DNA of 64,000 nt from Endothia cerciana (GCA_026119935.1 JALRMH010000002.1:744001-808000), one strand, 5' to 3'. Counted from the stretch's first letter, positions 23,284 through 36,424 are shown. Notes: a model not told the origin generated them from the letters alone. Program-made: numbers and translations.

Positions 23284-24055
23284 GGCCCTGAAGAGCAGGG
23301 GCAGTCCCGGCGCAGGAGGTGTTTCCTGCTCTCGGTACGGGCGAGCTGTGGGATATCGTTGAGACACGAGAAGGACGCGGAGAAGGAGCACGGCGTGCTG
23401 GCAGGCGGGAAGTGGTAATACGACACGGGGTCTGGTCCACTGACGCCCACATTTTTCACTTTTCACAAGTCATAATGGATTATCTATGTTGGACGATATA
23501 TCATTAGCTGGCTGTCAAGAGTTCCGCGTACGAGGAGGGCTGGGGGCCATACTGGATAAAACATCTTTGGGGGGGGGGGGGGGAGCGCGGTACTGGATAC
23601 AACGGAGGTGGTGCTTCAAGGATAAATACCCGGAGCCAAACGGTTGCGATACCATCGGGGGCGGCGGACGGTGGGTGCTGTCACGTCTAATGGTTCGAAG
23701 GCGGGCGCATCTTGACACACACACGAAATACGATAAAACAAGACTACGTTAGGAACAAGACATAACTGTATGCGATCTATGCGGGGTAGCCTGTGTGATA
23801 ATAATTCACGTTGCAGCACAGAAAAGAGCGACAAGGCACTGCAAGTGCCCCCAGCTAACCTGGCCGGGGATAATGATGTGTGGTCTCCACCTGGATGTAT
23901 TACATGGTAGGATGGACTGCTACAAGGCATGGAGGTCCACCTTCTCCCATCACCCGGGGGCTAGATTGTAGATCCCATTACAGACAGCAAGTGACTTGGT
24001 CCTCTCTCACACCACAGAGCATGTCGTGGAACAGGCCAGGATCCCAGAAAGGCAT

Positions 24056-24088
24056 CAGTCAGTCAGTCAGTCAGTCAGTCAGTCAGTC
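24056..24088. repeat. (CAGT)8 tetranucleotide microsatellite
   Basis: Eight near-perfect tandem CAGT units read directly from the sequence, in intergenic DNA. Confidence 0.95.
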
Positions 24089-25590
24089 CCGTCGACCTTT
24101 GCCTCACGATACTTCTGCAACTAATCCCGCCCCTTCACCGACGGGTATCTGTCGCCCTCGTCAGGCGCGCCCAACACGGCCGGGAACACACATTTGGGGG
24201 GGAGGGTGGCTGGTTCTTTGAGCTTCGAGACCGATCCCGCCCTGCAGCCACGAGCGCCTCCTCCGCCCCCCCGGCCAAGCGGAGACCTCGGAGGTTTCCC
24301 TCCCCCTGCAGCAGGTTCAAAAAAAAAAAAAAGAAAGGCTGCAGGGAGGAAAAGAGGCGTACTGACTGGGCCTGCCGAGCTGCCTGCATGGCATGGCCAT
24401 GGTATATGTATGTGTGTTGGGGGGTCTGTCAGCCGCGCCGCACGGCGAATCCCATGTAACGGGGGGGACTGCGGAGAAAGAGAGCTTTTTGGGGGAACTC
24501 GCCCACTCATGTTCTTTTTATTTTTTTCCTTTTCCTTTCTTTCTTCTTTTCTTCCCCAACTCTTGTGCTACCATACCGTCAGACCTTGTGCAGCTGTGAC
24601 AAGGGGGGAGGGAGGGCGGAAGTCGATCTGCGGAGCCGGATGCCCAAGGCGCTTGTTTGTTTGTTGCAGTGGGAAGGGATGTGCCCTATCGAAAAAAAAG
24701 GGGATCACCGTCGAGTGAGGTGTTTTGTTACACGGCGAGGAGAGGGAGGGAGGGATGGGGGGGGGTTGGGCATGTCAGATGACGGCTGAACGAGGACCTC
24801 GAGAGAATACGATAAGTGTTCTGTAAGTGGTGGGAGGAGGGAGCTCAGCCCTCCCCGTCCCATATCGTGACCCGTCCAGATCCCTTCCTTCATCACCAGA
24901 TTCAGATTCAACGCCACCCCGTCAGGACTACAGGCACCCTGTCCTCCTCCTCCTCCTCTAATGCCTGACCGTCCACCTCAGACAGACAGGACGGGCCCCC
25001 TTGACCGGAGGGGGTTTGTCCTGTGGCACCAGCTTAGGAATCTAGCTACCCTCCCCCTCTGGACCGGTTCTGGAGGCTTCTTTATAAGAAAGAAGTTCGA
25101 TCCTCTGAGGGAGGGGTAGCTTGGGCGTCCACCAACCTGTGCCTGAATCGAACACCCCAAAAAAAAAAAAAAAAAAAAAAAAAGGAAAAACCACCGTCCC
25201 GTCCCTTAGTTAGGGAGCGTCACAGCACATTCTCGTCACATCACATAAAACACCTTTGCAAGCTGCAAGCCTCGACGTGTGCTTCTGAGAGGTTCCCTCG
25301 TGTGGGCCTACTTACCTACCTGCCTCGTCTGATACCCAGCAACAGGTCGACAGAGGCCCTTCTAGCCCTACATTAGGTCCTGGGCCGGGTGACTTTGGTC
25401 TCAGGAGCCCTGACCTTCACCACAGCCTTGGAGGGTTTTTTTTTTTTGGGTGAAAAATTAAAAATAAAAGTAAAAACCACCAAACCACATTCACACTTCT
25501 CGCCTCGCCGGGGGCAAAGAAAGCCTGCCTACCCATACTCCTCCACCAGGCCAAGCTGACCCTTCTTCCCCCCCCTCACTACCTACCGGG

Positions 25591-25638
25591 CTTCACCCTC
25601 ACCCTCACCTTCACCTTCACCTTCATCTTCACCTTCAC
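25591..25638. repeat. CACCTT-type hexamer repeat in the SDR gene leader
   Basis: About eight imperfect tandem copies of CTTCAC/CCTCAC end roughly 45 bp before the SDR start codon, so they probably lie in the transcribed 5' leader. Confidence 0.85.
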
Positions 25639-25684
25639 GGCGGGAGACTACACGCAAGCCTCCCACCTCGACAACACAGAAGAC

Positions 25685-27345
25685 ATGTCCCCCCACCGCG
25701 CCGCCACAGCAGCTCTCAGGGCCCTCAGTCGACGGCCCACCACCACCGCCCATAGAGCGACCACCATCAACACCCCTACGCTCGTCCACCCTAGAGCCGC
25801 CGCCGCCGCCGCCGCCGCCGGCCACAAGTTCTCAACCACCGCCCGTGCGGCGCTCTCGGGCTCGGCGCCGCGGCCCCGGGCCTCCAACAAGGACAGGGGC
25901 GAGCCCGCGCACGCCGGCTCCTTCGCCCGCACGGACGACAGTATCACCGTCGAGTACCCCGAGGAGCACGAGCTGCCGAGCTCCGGGCCCATCGCCGGCA
26001 CGGGCCGCCACCCCACCCTCGAGACGTTCTCGCTCGAGGGCAGGGTCGGCGTCGTCACCGGCGGCGCGAGGGGCCTGGGGCTCGTCATGGGCCAGGGCAT
26101 GGTGGTGAGCGGCGCCGACCTGGCCATCGTGGACATGAACAGTAAGTTCGCCCCCCCTCCCCCCCTCCGAGTCCTCCCCTACCGCCTGGGGTGATCATCT
26201 GGGCGGCGGCCGGGGGGCGGGATGGATAGATGGCGCGATATGCTGACAGGACCCTTCTTTGTGTGCTGCAGAGGACGAGGCTGAACTCCAGGCCAAGGCC
26301 ATCATGGATCAGTTCAAGACGGACAATCCGAAGGCCAAGAAGTAGGTTCCCCCTCCCCCCTTCCCCCTTCCCCCTTCTGCCCTCCCAGATCCAGCTGCTC
26401 CTGAGGCTTCCTGGCCATGGTCCTTGCTCGCCTTCCCCAGTGCGATCCGCCGGCCTGGTCAAGACGCGCCTCCTTCTTTCCCCTCCCCTCCTCCTCCTTC
26501 TGCTCCTCCTGCCCTAGGAAGCAAGAGGAGGGGAACAGCGGCCAGCAGAGCAAGCGTGGCTGACACGGGGGGGGGGGCTCTCCCCCTTGACCCCCTCCAG
26601 GCCCCCCAACGTGACGGCGCACTACGCGGACGTCAGCGACCCGGGCAGCGTCAACGCCTGCATCGCCGAGATCCTGGCCGCCCACGGCAAGATCGACAAC
26701 CTGGTCACGTCGGCCGGGTTCACCGAGAACTTCCAGGCCATCGACTACCCCATCGAGCGCATGCGCAAGCTGTTCGCCGTCAACGTGGACGGCACCTACC
26801 TCTTCGCGACCGCCGTCGCCCGGCACCTCATGGAGCGCAAGGCCAAGGGCAGCATGGTCTTCATCGGGTCCATGAGCGGCTCTATCGTGAATGTGCCGCA
26901 GCCACAGGCGTAAGTAGTCCTTCCTCCCTTCCTTCCTCCCTTCCTCCTCCTCCTCCTCCTCCTCCTCCTCCTCCTCCTCCTCCTCTTTCTCTTTTTATAA
27001 TCACTGGTCAGGCTTGTTTTTGAGTATCCTGGTATTCCCTGTCCAGAGTTCCCATCAGGGGTTGGTCAGGTTGGAACGGGCCATCAGTAAGGCTGTCTCG
27101 GACCTTCTAAGTTGATATGTCAGGATGGAAAAGAAAGAAAGAAAAAATTTTTTATTGCACGAGACCGGGTCGACAGCGTCTTCTCTGCTAACCGTCTCCG
27201 CAATATAGGCCCTACAACAGCGCCAAGGCGGCCATCCGCCACCTCGCCGCCTCCCTGGCGGTCGAGTGGGCACACGCGGGTATCCGGGTCAACTGCATCT
27301 CGCCGGGGTACATGCTCACGGCCCTGTAAGTCTCTCCTGCTGGTC

Positions 27346-27381
<36 letters not shown>

Positions 27382-27620
27382 GCCTTTCAAAACCCCATGA
27401 GCCGTTGAGCAACAAGCCATCGACTAACCTAACCTACAGGACCGAGAAGATCCTCAACGACAACCCCGACCTCAAGAAGCAGTGGACCTCGCTGATCCCC
27501 CAGGGCAAGATGGGCAAGCCCGAGGACCTCATGGGGCCCGTCACCTTCCTGCTGTCCGACGCGTCGACCTACGTCACCGGTGCCGACCTGCGCGTCGACG
27601 GTGGCTACACGGTCACATGA
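25685..27620 (+). CDS. SDR-family polyol dehydrogenase, D-arabinitol 2-dehydrogenase-like
   Basis: Five exons (25685-26141, 26272-26341, 26601-26909, 27209-27325, 27440-27620) join in phase at every junction and give 377 residues. The first ~90 residues are Arg/Ala/Thr rich without acidic residues near the start (MSPHRAATAALRALSRRP), suggesting mitochondrial import or a tail before the SDR core. The core shows the nucleotide motif VVTGGARGLG, Asp in VDMN for cofactor choice (Asp favours NAD), a TSAG in place of NNAG, the catalytic Ser in IGSMSG and the YNSAK active site; it ends GADLRVDGGYTVT. This matches the fungal D-arabinitol/mannitol dehydrogenase branch, which interconverts polyols and ketoses; the exact substrate is inferred. 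Introns of 130, 259, 299 and 114 nt are long for this window and hold simple repeats. Confidence 0.86.
26941..26984. repeat. (TCC)n microsatellite in SDR intron 3
   Basis: About 14 tandem TCC units read directly, inside the third intron of the SDR gene. Confidence 0.9.
27349..27380. repeat. (TA)16 microsatellite in SDR intron 4
   Basis: About 16 perfect TA units lie between the donor at 27326 and the acceptor at 27439. Confidence 0.93.
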
Positions 27621-30600
27621 GCGGGGGGCGCGGACGTCGTGGTTCTTTTTTTTTTTTTTTTTTCTTTTTTCCTTTTCCCGCCGGCCGATCAGGGGCCCAG
27701 AAAATTGGCGGCACTGATGGCTTTTCCCTTCTTCAGTCTTCGTCTTCTTCGTCGGGAATTTGGAAATCTTGATTTTGCGCGACGGCGGGGCAGCCTTGGT
27801 GTTTGTGGTATGGAATGGGAAAGGAAGGGAAGGGAAAAAAAAAAAAAAGGCTGGTTTCATGGCTGACGCGTTGCGGACGCAGAGGGACCTGCCTGGTATG
27901 CGGCTGGCCTGGTCCAGTGGATGGACAGACAGCTTAATGATAATTCGTTCATTTATCTACTCCATTCATTCCTGCTGAAGTACGAACAACCTGATGATGA
28001 TGATGATGCCGTGGGGGGGGGGGGGGCGGACTTGGGCAGCCCGGGAATGTGGAGGGAGGTCGCCCTGCCGTCCCACACCATACGGTCATCGAGTGAGGGC
28101 TATGTGGATGGTGAGCACGTGCAGGGGGACAGACACAGTGTGAGCTGTCCAGCAGGAGCCTCACAAAATGACATACATGTGGGATAATTACGGAGGCGTG
28201 GTGCTCTCGTCATTCGCGTTCCGCAACGGTGTGCTTTCCGGCGGGGGGGAACAACTCCAGAAAAGAAAAAAGAAAAAAAGGGAAAAAAAGGAAGAACCTT
28301 CCTTCGACTCTGCAAGCACAGCTACCGCTAGAATGTACTCTAACGGCTGATCCCACCCCCGCCTTCTCCCGATGATGCCTGGTGGCCTCGCCTGCCAGCG
28401 GCCAATTGATCCATACCGCGAGGCAGATTCTACACGGCTGGGTACCCAGGTAACTAGGTGTTACATGTGGATTTCTCAGGCTCGAGGGCTGACAAGCACC
28501 AAGTCCCCTAGGGCGGCCCCGTTCAGAGTCCATCAAGCCGCAATATGCCGACGAGTGTGAATTTTTACGGCACATATATCACGCGGACGAGGCCTCCCAT
28601 ATCACTTGTAGGCCCTTGCCCCTGTGAGTCTCACTTCCAGACCCGACTATCAGCAGCAGGGAGAATGGCTTCCGAGGAAATGTATTTGGGAGCGCTGGAA
28701 GCGCTGCATGCATAGATCTCTCTTCTCACTAACGATTCTAAGTCACACAGCCTCGACCGTCAACAGGCTTGAACGGAGACCGGCCAAGCCCACCAACACA
28801 ATTACTGTCAGCGGGACCCACCGCGAGCTTGAAATCCACAACGTCCCGAGACCGGTCGGACAGAAACACCAAAGACAGACAGCCCGGAACGGTCCTCTTC
28901 GAAGCCCGGCAGGCGCCCGCCACAACACTCTCCAACCCCTTCCGTCGGGCCCCCGGCCGCCGAAGGAGAGGATGACGGCGGGGATGAGGAGACCCCGACA
29001 ATGGTGAGGGGCCTCCAGGGAGGCGAGAGCAGAAATCCGTCCTCGGCGTGGGTCTTGACGGGGCGTGTAGTTGAAGGGCCCGCTGGTTATGAAGCAAGCA
29101 CGCACGCGGATAGGGGGGGAGGGGGAGCTGGATGAACGCTCGCCGCTCTCGTACGCAAGATCCTTACCGCTTGGGACGCCGTGCTATTACACCATGCAAG
29201 AGGTTGGAGAGCGGAGAAAGCACAGCCTGTTCAACACCCCAACACCCCCCAAACCTCCAGCATACCGCGAGTCTTTCTGTTTCGACCCTCAGGGGGAAAG
29301 AGCATGACTGCGCGACAGGGGCCGGCGGGGACGCGCCGGGAGGCATTGATCCATAGAAGCTCAGCCGGGAGCCTCAGGTCCATACCGTCGGGCCACAGCC
29401 TCCCTCTGGCGAGGGAGATTTTCCGCCATAGGCCTCAAGGCCGAGGTTGGTTGGATCTCATACGGGATCGAACATCGTCCTTCAAAGATCCTTGGGCCCT
29501 ACACAGGCCTCTATAATGTCGAATGAGATGCTCAATGAGCCTCTCCTGCTGGTGTTTATGCTGCGCACTCCTGTTTCTTCTCCCCTTGTCTCCCTTCTCT
29601 CTTTTAAATTCTTACGTCTTACATCATGTGTTTCCCTTTGAAACCTTGATCTTGTCAAGGAAGGAGGTGTGAGAGACAGCCCTCCGGGGGGGGTGGGGGG
29701 AGACGCAAATTCTTGAAGGATAATTACATTTCTGCCCTTCTAGGGATATATACACTACTGATCTTATGCCTCAAGACGCCGGTAATTGTCGGCAGGCTTC
29801 ATGATGTCGCGAAGCGGTGCAGGGCACTATCATAGAGACCTCCGGGGATCTGTAGGGCCAAGGCCACGACCCCCCCTCGACCTCGGCGCATGCTGGCCTC
29901 AATAGCTGATTCTGCTTCAGACGGCGGTCGAGTCAATACGCGGGGAGACCTACCCGCGGACATACGTGATGCGGAGCCGGCCCTTCACTGGTCCCCCGGC
30001 TATACCGAACCCATGCACGATCGGAGAGATGGGTAAGGAGGTTGGCAAGGTACCAAGTACACCGCCGGCCAAGTTGCGCGCGCAGCCGAATTGTCGGGCG
30101 CGGTATCGGCTGAGCCCTCTTTACAAGCTGAATTCCGGCCGCCGCCTTTCCACCGTCGGCAGGGACAGTGCAGGAACTTTGCAGGCGTCCCCGACCCTGA
30201 ACGTCTACAGGATTCAGTATTGTCCAAATGTAGTACCTGGCGCTTTATGTCACCTCGCCTGGGGTTCTCTGGCGCCGGAGAGAAGTCAGCGGGGTGAACG
30301 CGACGACTTGGGACCCCGTTGAGAAGGGACACTTTCGTCTGAACCGGGCTCGATCGATTCCAGAGTTGGGCGCCCCCCCCCCCCCCGTCATTGCCTCGGC
30401 CACCCGGCCGGCCGGCAAGGCTTGCCTCGTGCGAGATTTATTGGTGCCGGGAAGGGTACGTCAACCGGTGAGACATGTCCAGGGCGGCGCCTCCCGCAGG
30501 ATGGCAGAGATGGTCATTCAGGCTAGAAATGGCCTCATCTGAGGGATGGCCGCGTGTGCTGGTGGCGGTCGCGAAACTGGTTAGCTAGTTTTGACCGAGA

Positions 30601-33415
30601 TGCAGAGTCTACAGCTGCGGGAGCCGCTATCGGTATCGGATGTAACAGCATCACTAGCAACCGGAGACACCTGTTCATGGGGGAGCAATTGGCAGAAACA
30701 AATGATATCATATGCAAGGGAATGTGCATTGTGGCAAATATGTGCAGGCGCCCATCCAGGAACGGTACTGTCTGTGGCCGTGCCGAGACTGACGCAGATG
30801 AATGGCACACCATCTCACCCTCCAAGGCTCGTGTGGCACCAAACTGTCAGGCTGGACTGGACGTAGGGTTCCTACAGATAGTCGAGCTTGCCGGATCCCG
30901 AACCCCGGTATCAGACACGTACAAAATGATATCTGAGTGCTTTTGGGATCACAAGTACTATATCACATGCGGGAGCTTGTCGCTATAAAGAGCCTGACAG
31001 ATCTGTCTTCCCGAGGTTCTCAGCCAAGTGTCGAGATCAGCCAAGTGTCAAGAAAGTGGGACACTGGCCGCAGGTGCCATCACAGTGCACTCACACGCAC
31101 GAGAAAGATAGTCCCCCTTGGCATAGGATCTTCGAACGAGGGGTTGTCTCATTGTAAAGGCCCCAATGGTACGCCGGACTGGCCGAGATTGGGCTGCATT
31201 CCTAGGTTGCGCAAGGGAAGAGGTGACCAGGAGATGATGTTCCGAGGGGGTTGCTGTGACGGCTGCTGTATGGATCTGATCAGTCGCCATGCCATGTACG
31301 ATCGAAACTCGGGGGATAGATCTGCGGCTGACGGTGAGGGGAACATATGAGGCTGCAAAGTTGCTGGAGTTAGCGAGAGCCCCAATGCGGGAAATGCCTT
31401 CTCCAAGAAGAAACTCAAAAGGTTCAAATGATCGGCCTCGCATGGACTGGTATTGTCCAATTGGGTTTACACCATGGAGAAGGGTATGTTATGTTACACC
31501 GAGGGCTGGGGTCACACGACCTCTTTTCTCCGCGCAGGAACTGATCAGACGACACCGTCCGGACAAGGCTGGCGCATTGTGTTCCCGAGCTCCCTTGTGC
31601 CGGATCCCTCGAGTCTTTTCCGTCGGCGCGACGGAGCAGCACTAAGAGCTGCCGTGGCATAAAAAGCCGCGGCCGCGATGGCTTGCACCTCGAACTGTTT
31701 CAGACCAGACTGAGACATGGCCTCACGAGACCTCGAAATCCGGAATGCAGCGACCGAGCGCGTAGCCACCACGCCCTTTTGGCGCAAAAGCAAGTGAGAT
31801 TAAGAGGGGTTAGAGACCAAGGGCTTGCAGTGTCTGACGATGCTGAAAGCTAATCTCTGCGGCCCTGCTGATTCTTGCGGTGCCTAAAAGGTACACCGGA
31901 TGACCCTAGGCCGCGCGCCGCGCCCTCACGACGAGCGGCTCCTGGCTAGCCCTGGTTGGCTCTGGGAGAGATGCGCGTCAGGATATGGGGCGTCATTGGG
32001 TCCGTCCAAGGGGCTCTCTTGTCCAGGACGAAGCTTCCTGAGGCAGACGATCTTCAATCTGAGCGATGAGTGGTGGCTTTGGCGCGGGTAGCGACGGCAA
32101 GTCCCTTCGGTAGGCGCCCGGCACGCGCCGGGACAATCCGGCGTTGTTTCCTCTCTGGTCACCGGCGGGAAGCCCTTGTGAGACCTGCAACAGGCGATGG
32201 GGGCAGTCCGGCATCGAAGGCGTGGCCGTCTCGAGTACACTGTCTGGCTGTGAGGGGTGATATCGCGCCTTCGCCACCGGCCACCATGCCATGCTCATGC
32301 CCATGCCGTGCCGAGGCGAAGGTATAAGACTGCACGCACCTTGGATGAGGCGGCGCGCCGCCGGATAAAGTACATGGTAGCAGGAGTCGGCCGCGCAGAT
32401 AACGCTCCGGTGTTCTAGAATAAATCCATGCGCGGAAGCGCAAGTGCTTGCAGGGCGCATGCGCTGGACGTGGGGCAAGGAATCAACCGAAGTCGCTTGT
32501 GCAGGAGGCCGGAGGGGCTCGTAACCTTCACATGCACGGGCTGAAAAAGGGCCGGACCCGAAAAGCTGGCGACGCCTGTGGGGCCGTCTGGGGGGACCCC
32601 CTGAGTGACCCCCAAGCCCCTCCCCTCCCCCCATGGAACCACGATTGGTGCCCGACGTCCTAAAGGGGAGATATGAGGTTTGTGGTCACTGGCCGAGCTT
32701 CCTCCGCAGGATACCGAGTGGAACCGGTGCCGGCCCTGATGTGCCCCTGATGATGATCGGGGAGGTCCTGAGATTGCGCATGAAAGGACTCGCCGACCAG
32801 AGATGAGCCGGCGAGGCCCAGGAGATTCCCAGGGCTGGGGCTAGGCAGATCCGAGGCCTCATCCTGCGGGGCGTGGCAGGAGAGGCGCGCGCCATGAGAG
32901 GCCGGAGAACTGCCGCCCAGCTGATATCGGAGGGGACAGGAGCCGCCTGCCTCACAGCCGCGGCGTCACGGCACGTTGGGGGCCCCGTGCGGTAGCAGTC
33001 AGGCCGCCACTGACCGTGGTTTTGCTTATGATCGCTGGGACTTAGTCGTCGCTGACCGAAGGAGGCGGGCGGAGGCGGGCCTCAGAGGCATGAGGAGCTG
33101 GAGCGGAAGTTAAGGTTCGCCGGCAGCATGAGCCGAGGCCTGTCACTCCAGACAAAAGGACCACAGAGGCTGGCACCGGAAGTGGGAGTGGAACTGCAAC
33201 TGGAAATCGAAAGGATCCGAGTAAGGGGGCACGGAGCAGAGGAAGCAATAATATGACCAGGTCGGTCTCACACACAGCGCAACATGTCGTGCGCCGGGGG
33301 AAGGGGGGAGGAGGACGCCGGCGCCAATGCCAGCGGCTGCGAGATGGGGAGCACTCCCTCCAGCTTCAGCTTCCTCCTGCCCGGCGTGCTGGCCAGATGG
33401 GGTCGAGGCGAGACC

Positions 33416-33450
33416 GAGGTGAGGTGAGGCGAGGTGAGGTGAGGTGAGGT
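33416..33450. repeat. (GAGGT)n pentanucleotide tandem repeat
   Basis: Seven tandem GAGGT/GAGGC units read directly. Confidence 0.9.
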
Positions 33451-33559
33451 CATGTGGTTCGGATTCCAGTGTCACTGTGCGTATGAGGACGAATGCCCTG
33501 GAGAGGAACGGGGGGACAAAAAGGAAGGCAATCCTCACATCCCGTGACAGGCCACGGTC

Positions 33560-34920
33560 AAAAGGTTACCATAGTATGACCCAGGTACTTCCGGTACGTA
33601 CCTGACGTACCTGACAGGCCAAGCCCCCCACCAGCGAAACATAAGCCCTGGCGCGGACAGGTTCGTCGTGCCTTCCTACCCAGGCTACCGCTGTGCGCAA
33701 TTACATTGTACATTGCCATAGTACCACCACAGTACGTAGTAGTAGCTACAAGGATTCCGACAAAAAGGTTGATTGCCATCCTTGTGCCCTCGCCCTCGTG
33801 GCCTCCTGACCTCCCTGCCTGCATGTTGAAGGGAAGATGTCAGATAGAAGGCGGCAGGGGACGGACGGTTTATCATGTGCTGTACCGGCGTTGTACACAT
33901 ACCATAGTAGCATCAACCCCCCCCCCTCCCAATGATGGTACGTACCTTTCTCCCTGTCTCCCTTGGTGCGAGGTTCCCCCCCCCCCTTCGTCCGTGTCAC
34001 AGATACATCAGGTGGAGGATCAAGGGCCACCTCCTCGACAGACACGGGCAATCCCCCCCCAGTACGGACGGCAGGGCAGCAAGCCCGGTGTACTGGTATG
34101 GGCGCATCAGGGCTGGTGCGCTGTACGTGCTATGATATATTGGCATTGCGGCCTGAAGGGCCCGCCAATACGGGGACGAGCGTCGAGACATCTAAGGACA
34201 TCCCGAAATAGAAAGTCTCTTCGCAAAAGGTTACTTCTGATTTGGGACTCCTGCTAGGGCCGGCTCTTGTACCCTAACTCTGTTTAGAGTACCAAGGCAG
34301 GTAGGTGTCCCCAGCACCTAGGTACCATAGCCGTAGTACTGGTAGTATCATCTCGACAACCTTTACATCATCCCCCCACGGTTCTCTGATAAATCCTCCC
34401 TGGATCCCGGTACCTGACCTGCGCTAGGTCCTGGGGTCTAAACCGGCAACTTCACTCGGCAACCTGCACATACGTACTATGTATGTATATATCACGAGGG
34501 GAGAAGGAAAAAGGAAGGAAAAAAAAGGGAGGGAAAAAAGAAAAGACAAGAAAGAAAAGAGGCAAAGAGCTGAGGAAAAGAAAAATTAAAACTTCAAGCG
34601 CCCCATGCCGGGTTGCAGCAACAGACCGACTCAGGTAGCAGCAAGACGACTCAGTGTCCAGTCAGTGAAGGAGGTCAACTGTCGAGGTCAAAGGATACCA
34701 TAGTAGAGGGTTCTTAAGGTTGCAGGGGTCTCCCTGATCGCAGGCTGCCGGGGTCAATCCCTTACTGCCCAGGTGGGTGCGAGGTTGTACCGTAGCAGAA
34801 GCAAAGGAAGGAAAAGAACGGCAGCCCTGATGATTCCCCCCCTCGTACTATGTAAGTAGGTATGGGCACCAGCTTCAGCACCCGCCCGGCCCCCATCTTG
34901 TTCTGTACAGTGGATCCTTG
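33560..34920. repeat. GTAC-dense intergenic block
   Basis: I count about 23 GTAC tetramers in about 1.36 kb, several as GTACGTAC or GGTACC, plus five copies of a (T)ACCATAG or CCATAGTA word (near 33566, 33714, 33900, 34322 and 34695). Random expectation for GTAC is about five. Confidence 0.6.
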
Positions 34921-36424
34921 GGGCTCTGCTCCATGACCCGCTGGGTCTTCTTAGGACTTTTTAGCGGCCCACCTCCCGCCGATGCACCATCCTGATACCC
35001 TGCGAAGAGTGGAGGAGGGGCGCTAGGTTCAGGCCCGTGGCTGGAATTTTTTTTCTTTCTGCCCCTTTGAGAATATTGATCATTGATGAGCCGCTCTTGG
35101 GTTCCGCGCATCTTCAATCACAGCGCCCACCACAAAGCTCCCTTCCTTCTCTCAAGTCGGACTGCACCGCACTGCACTGCACCACACTGCACTGCACCAC
35201 CTTGACCACAAAAAAAATTTTTTTTTTTTCCATTCTTTCTCTTTCTGTCCTCAGCAACTGTTCATGCTGCTCTCTTGAATCTCCCTTCTCATCAGACAGT
35301 TTTTCTCTCACTTTCAATTCAATCACCAGCTCCGCTCCTGAAACCCAAAAAAGAGAAGGTGGGGGGGGAAACAAAACCGCGGTACATCTCGACATGTTGG
35401 AGACCTTGTCATTTCTCAGAAAACAGTTAACGACATTGCTCCCAATCCCAACCAAACTCAGCCCGCATCCTTGATACCATTACAGGTTCTTACGTATAAG
35501 TCGATTGCCGAATTTGGCATGCCATATCTGGGTCTCGGGATCTACGACAAATACAAAGAAAAGGGCAAAAAACGCACCTGCACACGATATCTCGACTCTC
35601 AACCTGGGCTTGGGACTCTACACCGCATCCTTCCCACCTCATCTCATTACTAGTGCCTGGTGCTCCGTTGCCCCCATCTGCCTAGCCATTCACTCGGTCT
35701 CTACATCGGCGTCTCCGTACTGTTCTGGCCTTACTTCCTTCATTTCGAATAAGGCCCAGTCTCCTCGCTCACTGGACATCACACAGCCATAGTTTCCAAG
35801 CTGGGCTCCTTTTTCTGGCGGTGTAGGCGCAGCAGTTGAATTACATCATTGTCAGCCGGATCGTGAGAACTATCGCGCATCCCACATATCTGCGTCGCAA
35901 CCAGCAGCAGCACAACAGCTCCTCCTGCATACCGTCCCGACTGCCCCTTCGGTGCAGATTCCAGATCCCCACAGAATTCAGCGACGTGTTGCCACGCGGA
36001 CTGGTGACCGAGAGAGAGAGCGAGTCAGATACTACAGATCGCGTCGCGGCTGCACCTACAATTTTTCGACACACTGACCAGTCACCCATCGATTCGAGGA
36101 GGCATGTTGAGGACGTCGCGCCACACACCCAGTCGAGATCACCTCTCGATTAGTACGACTCATTCGAAGTTCGTGTCCGACCCATAGCCACGTCCGACAT
36201 CCATCTGGGCCCGGCCTCCCGCCGTCCACCGACCTGACCTGTCCGAGAGCAACTGATCCTGGCCTTGGTGGGCGCAGACCCGCGCTAGAGATCATATTTC
36301 CTTTCGAGACCTCGGGACTTGGCAGACCATGTCTGGCTAGCAGGGGCGCCTCTAGACGGTCCTCCAGCGAAGTTGCCGAGAATCTGGGTTTCCCCGTCGG
36401 ACACCACGCACCTTTCTTTCCGAG

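Larger units (their letters stand above)
23284..25684. other. Intergenic with many simple repeats, no supported gene
   Basis: 2.4 kb with no coding signal. It contains a 15-nt G tract (23569-23583), (CAGT)8 at 24056-24088, a poly-A run near 24318, a poly-A run of about 27 nt near 25158-25183, and a CT-rich leader with a CACCTT-type hexamer repeat at 25591-25638 just before the SDR gene. Confidence 0.6.
27621..36424. other. 8.8 kb gene-empty region
   Basis: I see no supportable gene, RNA gene or intact transposon on either strand. Base composition stays GC-rich, so it is not a classic AT-rich RIP island. Contents include poly-T at 27646-27663, a 14-nt G tract at 28013-28026, a 14-nt C tract at 30373-30386, a GAGGT/GAGGC tandem at 33416-33450, a GTAC-dense block at 33560-34920, A/G-rich DNA at 34500-34590, a CACTGCACTG tandem near 35170-35200, and a CT-rich leader from 35215 to 35340 ahead of the 36.4 kb gene. 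Open frames up to 213 codons lack domain likeness. Confidence 0.6.

Noticed and set aside
24435..24718. Open frame with hydrophobic Phe-rich segment as a membrane protein
   Set aside because: The Phe run is translation of a T-rich tract; no start context or homologue.
25120..25160. Possible tRNA on the minus strand (GTTCGATTC word)
   Set aside because: The flanks do not form a T-arm stem and no acceptor stem or A box is found.
30554..30988. 144-codon open frame in the gene-empty region
   Set aside because: No recognisable family and no coding bias; chance frame.
31993..32634. 213-codon minus-strand open frame
   Set aside because: Low-complexity Pro/Arg/Ser composition with no motif; chance frame in GC-rich DNA.
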